NCBI RefSeq assembly: GCF_037198315.1
Contig: NZ_CP144913.1
Span: forward strand, 2,232,001-2,296,000
Length of the DNA stretch: 64,000 bases
Direction: 5' to 3'
Source of the DNA: Janibacter sp. A1S7
Lineage (GTDB): Bacteria > Actinomycetota > Actinomycetes > Actinomycetales > Dermatophilaceae
Position numbers and translations under genes: made by a program. Below the pieces are notes generated by a model, which saw only the letters and a list, made by a program, of their open reading frames with translations, had not been told where the DNA came from and did not search any database. This document shows, in pieces, positions 58,334 through 64,000 of this stretch. Each line of letters begins with the position of its first letter. Position 1 is the first letter of the stretch.

Positions 58334-59023
58334 ATGCACGTTCCGGACGGCTTCCTCGACGGGCCCACCTCCGTGGCCACCGCCGCCATCGCAGCCGCTG
58401 GGATCGGGGTGGCCCTGTGGCGCAGCCGGGGATCCCTCGACGACCGCAGCGCGCCGATGGCGGGGATGGCTGCCGTCTTCGTCTTCGCGGCCCAGATGCT
58501 CAACTTCCCCGTCGGCGCCGGTACCTCCGGCCACCTGCTCGGCGGGACACTCGCAGCCGTCCTCGTGGGCCCGTGGACGGCGACCCTGTGCATCACGGTG
58601 GTGCTCGTCGTCCAGGCGTTGCTCTTCGCCGACGGCGGCATCACCGCGCTCGGGACGAACGTCACCCTCATGGCGGTGGTCGGTGTCTGGGTCGGATGGG
58701 CCCTTTTCCGTGCTGTGGGGCTGGTCCTGCCACGTCGCACCGGATCGGTGCCGGTCGCTGCCGCGATCGCCGCCTTCCTCTCGGTACCGATCACCGCGCT
58801 GGCCTTCGTCGCGCTGTACGCGGTCGGTGGGCAGGCGCCGATCCCCCTCGAGACCCTGACCACCGCCATGCTCTCCTGGCACGCGCTGATCGGGATCGGC
58901 GAGGCCGTGATCACCTTCCTCGTCGTCGGATCCATCGTGGGCACGCGCCCGGACCTCGTTCGCGGCGCTGCCGGTCGACGACCGGCCGATCTCACCCGAC
59001 GAGAAGCGCAGGTCCCGGCATGA
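58334..59023 (+). CDS. cbiM: energy-coupling factor transporter substrate-binding protein CbiM
   Basis: 229 residues with about six or seven membrane spans, S component of the cobalt (or nickel) ECF importer. The N-terminus MHVPDGF is the metal-binding motif: after Met-His the ion is held by the amino group, His2 and further His residues. 'QMLNFPVGAGTSGHLLGGTLAAVLVGPW' (with the conserved N and H) is the family core. ATG 58334 with GAGGAGATG upstream. The stop overlaps the next start by four bases. Confidence 0.93.
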   Translation: MHVPDGFLDGPTSVATAAIAAAGIGVALWRSRGSLDDRSAPMAGMAAVFVFAAQMLNFPVGAGTSGHLLGGTLAAVLVGPWTATLCITVVLVVQALLFADGGITALGTNVTLMAVVGVWVGWALFRAVGLVLPRRTGSVPVAAAIAAFLSVPITALAFVALYAVGGQAPIPLETLTTAMLSWHALIGIGEAVITFLVVGSIVGTRPDLVRGAAGRRPADLTRREAQVPA

Positions 59024-59340
59024 AGCAACGCATCAGCACCCGTACCGTCGTCATCGGTGGCCTGGCCGTCGCACTGCTGCTCGCGGCGGTCGTGTCGTAC
59101 TACGCATCGGGGTCGCCCGACGGCCTGGAGCGCGTCGCCGAGAACCTCGGATTCGCCGGGACGGCCGGTGAGCACGCGGCCGGCGACTCCCCGCTGGCCG
59201 ACTACGGCGTCGGCGGTATCGGGGACGCCCGTCTGTCCGGCGGGCTGGCCGGCGTCATCGGTGTCCTCGTCGTCGGGATCGTCATGGTCGGCCTGACGCG
59301 GCTGCTGCGCCGCAGCAACTCCGACTCGACGGAGGACTGA
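59020..59340 (+). CDS. cbiN: PDGLE domain protein (CbiN-like)
   Basis: 106 residues: an N-terminal membrane span, then 'SPDGLERVAENLGF', the PDGLE motif, and a second C-terminal span. It takes the place of CbiN, the small membrane protein that enables CbiM to load cobalt. Shared name is used loosely; the sequence is of the PDGLE type rather than a close CbiN. Its start overlaps the cbiM stop, and its TGA abuts the cbiQ GTG. Confidence 0.85.
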   Translation: MKQRISTRTVVIGGLAVALLLAAVVSYYASGSPDGLERVAENLGFAGTAGEHAAGDSPLADYGVGGIGDARLSGGLAGVIGVLVVGIVMVGLTRLLRRSNSDSTED

Positions 59341-60114
59341 GTGGGCGGCCCCCACGGCCGCACCCTGCACGTCGCCGGAGCATCCGCCGTGCACCGACTG
59401 CCCGCCCACCTGAAGGTCGTCGCGCTCCTCGTCTTCGTCGGCGCGGTCGTGGCGACCCCACGTGAGGCCTTCTGGGCCTACGGGCTGCACGTCCTCGTGC
59501 TGCTGGTGGCCATCGTCATCTCGACGGTCCCCTTCCGGGTGCTGCTGCCCCGGCTGGTGATCGAGCTGCCGTTCGTCGTCTTCGCGCTGCTCATGCCCTT
59601 CGTCGCGGTCGGGCCACAGACCCAGGTCGGTCCGCTGGCGTTGTCCGTCCCCGGCCTGTGGGGAGCGTGGGCGCTGCTGGCGAAGGGGACGTTGGGCGCC
59701 CTGGCGTCGCTCCTGCTGGCGGCCACGACCTCACCGACCGAGCTCGTGGGTGGGTTGGCCCGGCTGCGGCTGCCGCGACGGCTGGTGGAGATACTCGCCT
59801 TCATGATCCGTTACCTCGACGTCGTCACCGGGGAGTTGCGTCGCATGCGCATCGCTCGGGAGTCCCGCGGCTTCGCCGGGAGGTCTCTGGCCGCCTGGCC
59901 GGTGATCGCCGGGTCCGCGGGCGCCCTGTTCATCCGCTCCTTCGAGCGGGGCGAGAGGGTACACCTGGCGATGCTCTCCCGCCGCTACACCGGCGATCTG
60001 CACCTCGGGGCGGGTGCGGCTGCGTCCGAGGTCATCTGGGTGCGCGCGCTGGCGCTGCCCTCGGTCACGGTGCTGGTCGCGGCCGTCGCCCTCGGGATGG
60101 GGGCGTGGGCATGA
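59341..60114 (+). CDS. cbiQ: energy-coupling factor transporter transmembrane protein CbiQ
   Basis: 257 residues, T component. Five membrane spans with two coupling motifs: 'MRIARESRGF' and 'LSRRYTGDL' (the Ala-Arg-Gly-like segments contacting the ATPase). GTG 59341 directly follows the cbiN-like stop. It links CbiM to CbiO. Confidence 0.92.
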   Translation: MGGPHGRTLHVAGASAVHRLPAHLKVVALLVFVGAVVATPREAFWAYGLHVLVLLVAIVISTVPFRVLLPRLVIELPFVVFALLMPFVAVGPQTQVGPLALSVPGLWGAWALLAKGTLGALASLLLAATTSPTELVGGLARLRLPRRLVEILAFMIRYLDVVTGELRRMRIARESRGFAGRSLAAWPVIAGSAGALFIRSFERGERVHLAMLSRRYTGDLHLGAGAAASEVIWVRALALPSVTVLVAAVALGMGAWA

Positions 60115-60869
60115 GCACTCCGGTGGTGGAACTGCGGGGGCTCCGGCACGCCTACCCGGACGGGCACGAGGCGCTGCGCGGCGTTGACCTGCACGTGCAC
60201 CCCGGCGAGCGGGTCGCGCTGCTCGGCCCGAACGGCGCCGGCAAGACCACTCTCGTGCTCCACCTCAACGGTGTGCTGCGCCCCGACTCGGGAACGGTGA
60301 CGATCTCGGGTCTGACCGTCGCGGCGGACTCCTTGCTGGAGGTACGCCGACGGGTGGGGATCGTCTTCCAGGACCCGGATGACCAGTTGTTCATGCCGAC
60401 GGTGCGTCAGGACGTCGCCTTCGGCCCGCGGAACCTCGGGCTGCGTGGTCAACAGCTCGACGCGCGCGTGGACGACGCGCTGGCGGCGGTCGAGGTCTCC
60501 GACCTGGCCGACCGGCCACCCCATCACCTGTCCTTCGGTCAACGCCGACGCGTCGCAGTCGCGACCGTGCTGGCGATGGAGCCGGAGATCCTCGTCCTCG
60601 ACGAGCCGAGCAGCAACCTCGACCCGGCCGCACGCCGGGAGGTCGCGGACATCCTGCGGGGGCTGGACGTCACCGTCCTGATGGTCACGCACGACCTGCC
60701 CTACGCCCTCGAGCTGTGCGAGCGGTCCGTCCTGCTCTCTGACGGGCTGGTGGTCGGTGACGGCCCGACGGCGGACGTGCTCGGCGACCGCGAGCTCATG
60801 GCCACGCACCGGCTGGAGCTGCCCTATGGCTTCGACCCTGCGTCGGTACCGGCGCTGAAGCGGCACTGA
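60111..60869 (+). CDS. cbiO: energy-coupling factor transporter ATP-binding protein CbiO
   Basis: 252 residues. Walker A 'GPNGAGKTTLVLHLNG', Q-loop 'IVFQDPDDQLFMPTV', signature 'LSFGQRRRVAVATVLAM' (SFGQ is the ECF form), Walker B 'ILVLDEPSSNLD' and 'MVTHD'. It powers metal import through CbiQ and CbiM. ATG 60111 overlaps the cbiQ stop. Last gene of the operon. Confidence 0.94.
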   Translation: MSTPVVELRGLRHAYPDGHEALRGVDLHVHPGERVALLGPNGAGKTTLVLHLNGVLRPDSGTVTISGLTVAADSLLEVRRRVGIVFQDPDDQLFMPTVRQDVAFGPRNLGLRGQQLDARVDDALAAVEVSDLADRPPHHLSFGQRRRVAVATVLAMEPEILVLDEPSSNLDPAARREVADILRGLDVTVLMVTHDLPYALELCERSVLLSDGLVVGDGPTADVLGDRELMATHRLELPYGFDPASVPALKRH

Positions 60870-61177
60870 GGCCGATGGAGCGCCGATCAGGCCGCATGGA
60901 GCAGGTCGGCGTAGACGACCTCGATGGTCGAGGGTTGTCGTAGCGCCGCACCGGTCACCGAGTGGACGTGCCCTCGGGTGGCGTCAGGCCTTCGTGGTCG
61001 GCAGCATGTCGGGCAGTCGCTCCTGCGACTCCGGCTGCTGTGTCGACTGTTCCATCACGATCCCTTCGCCCGGCCTGTTCGGACGCGTGTTCGAGAAGGA
61101 CGTCCCCTCGTGCGGGCTCGATCTCGCCGGGTGCCGGTGCGAGCGGCCACCTGGGGGTGCCTGCCAACGCCGAGAGA
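60870..61177. other. 308-base gap between cbiO and the OsmC gene, two weak small ORF candidates
   Basis: No confident gene. On the minus strand two 23-residue frames lie downstream of the OsmC stop: 60984-61055 (ATG with CGAAGGG upstream, starting MEQSTQQPESQERLPDML) and 60887-60958 (GTG, ending STIEVVYADLLHAA). Neither matches a peptide family I know. They could be small proteins, or remnants of a decayed gene. Confidence 0.35.
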
Positions 61178-61636
61178 TCAGTCCGCCACCCCGACGAGCA
61201 CCGGCTCGATCGCGATCTCACTCCGCAGGCTCGCGGCGATGAAGCACTCGCGGTGGGCGACCTCGATCAGTCGCTCCACCTTGGCGCGCGGCGCCGGCTC
61301 CCCGAGCGTGATGTGCGGGCGCAGCACGATACGGGCTACCCACATGGGGCGGTCTCCCTCGAGCAGGTGTCCCACGGCCTCGTCGCGGTAGTCCACGACA
61401 TCCAGCCGAGCCCGCGCAGCCACGGCGAGGAAGGACAACAGCTGGCAGCTGCTCGCTGCGGCCACGAGCAGCTGCTCCGGGTTGGGCCGAAACGGGTCCC
61501 CCAGGAAGGCAGCCGCGCTGCTTGCTCGCACCACGTCCCCGGCCATCGCCAACTCGTGCTCGCGCGCGTAGACGTCGTAGCCGGTACCGGTCGAGCCGGT
61601 CCAGCTGAGGGACGTGACGAACGAGTGGTCGCTCAC
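61178..61636 (-). CDS. OsmC family peroxiredoxin-like protein
   Basis: 152 residues. OsmC/Ohr proteins reduce organic hydroperoxides with a Cys pair. Both cysteines are there: 'AAASSCQLLSFLAVAARAR' and 'VAHRECFIAASL', and the conserved Arg/Glu region is 'DPFRPNPEQLLVAA'. It is of the OsmC rather than the Ohr subgroup. ATG 61636; it is divergent from tRNA-Leu by 21 bases. Confidence 0.88.
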   Translation of the reverse strand: MSDHSFVTSLSWTGSTGTGYDVYAREHELAMAGDVVRASSAAAFLGDPFRPNPEQLLVAAASSCQLLSFLAVAARARLDVVDYRDEAVGHLLEGDRPMWVARIVLRPHITLGEPAPRAKVERLIEVAHRECFIAASLRSEIAIEPVLVGVAD

Positions 61637-61657
61637 CCGCCTAGACTGCCTGATCGA

Positions 61658-61740
61658 GCCGAAGTGGTGGAACAGGCAGACACGCTTGGTTTAGGTCCAA
61701 GTGCCCTCTGGGTGTGCGGGTTCAAGTCCCGCCTTCGGCA
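61658..61740 (+). tRNA. tRNA-Leu(TAG)
   Basis: 83 nucleotides with the long variable arm of tRNA-Leu. Acceptor GCCGAAG/CTTCGGC, anticodon loop with TAG in GGTTTAGGTCC, T-arm GCGGG-TTCAAGT-CCCGC, discriminator A. CCA not encoded. One base separates it from the convergent rdgB stop. Confidence 0.95.
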
Positions 61741-61741
61741 C

Positions 61742-62377
61742 TCACACCAGGTGTTCCCGCAGCAGCGGGACCATCCCCCGGAAGGCCCGGCCCCGGTGGC
61801 TGATCGCGTTCTTCTCCTCGTCGGTGTACTCGGCCAGGGAACGGGTACCACCGTCCGGGACGAAGATCGGGTCATAGCCGAAACCGTTCTCCCCCACCGG
61901 CGCCCGTGCGATGACGCCCGGGGCCAGCCCTTCGCTCACGACGGTGGCCCCACCGGGGACGGCGAGCACGGCCGCACACCGGAAGGCCGCCCGGCGGTGC
62001 TCGTCGGGGACGTCCGCGAGCTGGTCGAGGAGCAGCTGCAGGTTGCGACGGTCCTTCTCGGCACGGGGCAGGTCCTGGCCACCGTGCTGGCCGGACCACC
62101 GGGCGGAGAAGATCCCGGGCGCCCCACCGAGCACGTCCACGGCCAGACCGGAGTCGTCGGCGAGCGCCGGCGTCGCGGTCGTCCGCGCGACGTGCTCGGC
62201 CTTCAACCGCGCGTTGCCGGCAAAGGTCACCTCGGTCTCCGGGATCTCGCCGACCTCCGGGAAGGCCGCCATCGAGACGACCTCGAGATCCAGGTCGGCA
62301 GCCGCGCCGGCGAGGATCTGCTGGAGCTCGTGCACCTTGTGCTCGTTGTGCGTCGCGAGGACCACCCGTCGTGTCAC
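61742..62377 (-). CDS. rdgB: XTP/dITP pyrophosphohydrolase (non-canonical purine NTPase)
   Basis: 211 residues. It removes dITP, XTP and ITP from the nucleotide pool. '[19 protein letters not shown]', '[18 protein letters not shown]', '[26 protein letters not shown]' and '[12 protein letters not shown]' are the standard blocks. GTG at 62377 overlaps the rph stop by four bases, a classic rph-rdgB pair; the frame upstream of the GTG is part of rph. Length fits the family. Confidence 0.95.
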   Translation of the reverse strand: MTRRVVLATHNEHKVHELQQILAGAAADLDLEVVSMAAFPEVGEIPETEVTFAGNARLKAEHVARTTATPALADDSGLAVDVLGGAPGIFSARWSGQHGGQDLPRAEKDRRNLQLLLDQLADVPDEHRRAAFRCAAVLAVPGGATVVSEGLAPGVIARAPVGENGFGYDPIFVPDGGTRSLAEYTDEEKNAISHRGRAFRGMVPLLREHLV

Positions 62378-63132
62378 CGCGCCCGCTCCCTCGGGGTCCC
62401 GGCGAGCGCGGCCTGCTGCTTCTCGGTCAGGTCCGCGCACCCCGTGGTCGCCAGGTCCAGCAGCTCACCCAGGAGCGCCCGGTCGAAGGGGGCACCCTCG
62501 GCCGTCCCCTGCACCTCGACGAACTCGCCGGTGCCGGTCATGACGACGTTCATGTCGGTCTCGGCCGTCGAGTCCTCCGGGTAGTCGAGGTCGCACACCG
62601 CGCGCCCGCCGACGACGCCGACGGAGACCGCAGCGAGGGAGCCGGTGAGCGGCTTCGCCGACGCGGCGACGAGGCCACGGGCGCGGGCGTCCTCGATCGC
62701 GTCGGCCAGGGCGACCCAGGCGCCGGTGATGGCCGCGGTCCGAGTACCTCCGTCGGCCTGGAGAACGTCGCAGTCGAGGACGATCGTGTTCTCCCCCAGT
62801 GCCTTCATGTCGATGACCGCCCGCAGGCAGCGACCGATGAGGCGGGAGATCTCGTGCGTGCGACCGCCGACCTTGCCCTTGCGGGACTCCCGCCCGCTGC
62901 GCGTGTTGGTGCTGCGCGGCAGCATCTCGTACTCGGCGGTGACCCACCCGGTGCCCTGGCCCTTGAGCCAGCGCGGCACGCCTGCCTCGAAGGACGCGGC
63001 GACGAGGACGCGGGTCTTGCCGAACTCGACGAGGACGGAGCCCTCCGCGTGGTCGAGCCAGTTGCGGGTGATGCGCACCTCGCGCAGCTGCTCGGGAGTG
63101 CGTCCGTCATGGCGGGGGGTCGTGTCAGTCAT
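62374..63132 (-). CDS. rph: ribonuclease PH
   Basis: 252 residues, phosphorolytic 3'-5' exoribonuclease that trims tRNA 3' ends. '[18 protein letters not shown]', '[50 protein letters not shown]' and '[22 protein letters not shown]' are diagnostic, with the phosphate-binding Arg and catalytic Asp in place. ATG 63132. Confidence 0.96.
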   Translation of the reverse strand: MTDTTPRHDGRTPEQLREVRITRNWLDHAEGSVLVEFGKTRVLVAASFEAGVPRWLKGQGTGWVTAEYEMLPRSTNTRSGRESRKGKVGGRTHEISRLIGRCLRAVIDMKALGENTIVLDCDVLQADGGTRTAAITGAWVALADAIEDARARGLVAASAKPLTGSLAAVSVGVVGGRAVCDLDYPEDSTAETDMNVVMTGTGEFVEVQGTAEGAPFDRALLGELLDLATTGCADLTEKQQAALAGTPRERAR

Positions 63133-63161
63133 GCGCTCAGGTTAACGACCGGAGGGTTCCG

Positions 63162-63167
63162 TACTCT
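63162..63167 (+). promoter_or_regulatory. -10 box of the terminal alpha/beta hydrolase gene (leaderless)
   Basis: TACTCT, six bases before the ATG at 63174, with no Shine-Dalgarno in between. No clear -35. Confidence 0.45.
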
Positions 63168-63173
63168 CGGGGC

Positions 63174-64000
63174 ATGGACGCACGCACACGGATCGACCTC
63201 GCGGACGGGGGCAGCACCGTGCTGCACGTGGCGCAGGCCAAGGAGGTCGGCGGGCCGCTCGTCCTCGTCCTACCGGCCATGGGGGTCCCGGCCGGGTACT
63301 ACGAACCCTTCGTCGACGACCTCGCCCGCACCGGGGTCACCGCTGCCGTCGCCGACTACCCCGGGCAGGGGGCGGCGACACCGCGCGTCGACCGCGATCT
63401 GGACCACGGGTACACCGAGGTCGCCCACGACTGGCTGCCGCGGGTCGTTGCGGCTGCGCGACGGGAGCACGACGGACCCCTCGTCGGGCTCGGCCACTCC
63501 CTCGGCGGGCACATCCTGCTGACCCATCTGGCAGGAGACGAGCCGCTGCCCGACGCCGCCGTCCTCATCGGCGCCGGCACGCCCTTCTGGCGCACGCACC
63601 ACGGGGTCAAGACGCTGCTGCAGACGCAGTTCATGGGATTGCTGACCCGGATTCGGAGGTTCTGGCCGGGCGACCGCCTCGGTTTCGGTGGACGCCAGCC
63701 CCGCACCCTGATCCGGGAGTGGGCGGCCTTCGCGCGCACCGGGCGGCTCACCCCCGGCGGACGCCCGATCGAACCGGCGTTGCGGGACGTCCGCCTGCCG
63801 GTGCTCGTCGTCGACCTCGACGGTGACCACCTCGCACCGCCGGCCGCCGTCGACGCGCTCGTGGCCAAGCTCCCCTCGGCGCAGGTGGAGCGGTTCACCT
63901 TCGTCAAGGCCCCGGGGGACCCAGGGAAGCCGGTCAGCCACGTCTCCTTCGCCCGCTCCCCCGAGATCATCGGCGAACGGATCGCCGAGTGGGTCCTGAA
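63174..64000 (+). CDS. alpha/beta fold hydrolase (cut by window end)
   Basis: 275 residues are visible with no stop before the window edge, so the gene continues; the protein is probably near its end. Alpha/beta hydrolase fold: 'LVLVLPAMGVPAGYYEPFVDDLARTGVTAAVADYPGQG' gives the oxyanion region, nucleophile elbow 'GLGHSLGGH' (Ser), acid likely in 'VVDLDGDHLAPPAAV', His in 'KPVSHVSF'. Resembles lysophospholipase/'serine aminopeptidase'-like hydrolases; substrate unknown. Divergent from rph. Confidence 0.83.
   Translation, partial: MDARTRIDLADGGSTVLHVAQAKEVGGPLVLVLPAMGVPAGYYEPFVDDLARTGVTAAVADYPGQGAATPRVDRDLDHGYTEVAHDWLPRVVAAARREHDGPLVGLGHSLGGHILLTHLAGDEPLPDAAVLIGAGTPFWRTHHGVKTLLQTQFMGLLTRIRRFWPGDRLGFGGRQPRTLIREWAAFARTGRLTPGGRPIEPALRDVRLPVLVVDLDGDHLAPPAAVDALVAKLPSAQVERFTFVKAPGDPGKPVSHVSFARSPEIIGERIAEWVL

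Noticed and set aside
60984-61055. RiPP or mycofactocin precursor peptide
   Set aside because: The 23-residue frame has no core motif of MftA, PqqA or other known precursors, and no radical SAM maturase is nearby.

Overview
The window comes from a very GC-rich (about 70% by eye) actinobacterial chromosome. Markers are a mycothiol-dependent nitroreductase-type DsbA protein, DUF6325, DUF3618 and DUF6457 proteins, an actinobacterial RecQ-like helicase, frequent ATGA/GTGA gene overlaps, and several genes with a TANNNT -10 box placed so that transcripts would be leaderless. Gene content fits the Micrococcales, most likely Intrasporangiaceae/Dermatophilaceae (Janibacter-like); that placement is an inference from family knowledge, not a search. 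There is no sign of prophage, IS element, CRISPR array or rRNA.

Layout. 1-21.2 kb is mostly housekeeping: a truncated DUF6325 gene, an AI-2E family permease, a LuxR/MalT-type regulator, cardiolipin synthase, trmB, a SpoIIE-type phosphatase, rpiB, a CPWA-type DsbA protein, pepN, an MscS channel, truncated haemoglobin, a GH13 glucosidase, small hydrolases, a RecQ-like helicase with a C-terminal phosphoribosyltransferase-like segment, and tesB. 21.4-35.1 kb is a compact respiratory nitrate reductase and molybdenum cofactor block: a DNA-binding regulator with three conserved cysteines, narGHJI, a MoeB-rhodanese protein, moeA, moaC, mobA, a DUF6457 gene and moaD on the plus strand, then moaA, moaE and mogA converging on them. 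The genes for making, sulfurating, inserting and guanylating the cofactor lie beside the enzyme that uses it.

35.2-44.4 kb holds an LCAD-like acyl-CoA dehydrogenase divergent from a TetR gene across a palindromic operator, ettA coupled to a pentapeptide-repeat gene, an SSB paralogue and two overlapping dynamin-like GTPases. 44.5-53.4 kb is the most intriguing part: a SelD-associated-type FAD oxidoreductase, an ECF sigma factor with a zinc anti-sigma factor, a mercuric-reductase-like flavoprotein, a CDP-alcohol phosphatidyltransferase, a TVP38/TMEM64 membrane protein, and a complete YnjB-YnjC-YnjD-type ABC importer with the permease split in two. Its content parallels the poorly understood ydjXYZ-ynjABCDEF locus of E. 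coli, here with its own apparent redox-type regulatory switch.

53.4-64 kb has four tRNA genes (Arg-TCT, His-GTG, Lys-CTT, Leu-TAG), strong convergent hairpins, a phosphopantetheinyl transferase, a PrsW-type protease, oligoribonuclease, a CopC-domain protein, a DUF3618 protein, a Bcp peroxiredoxin, a cobalt/nickel ECF transporter (cbiM-PDGLE-cbiQ-cbiO) preceded by a direct-repeat operator candidate, an OsmC protein, rdgB and rph, and an alpha/beta hydrolase cut by the window end.
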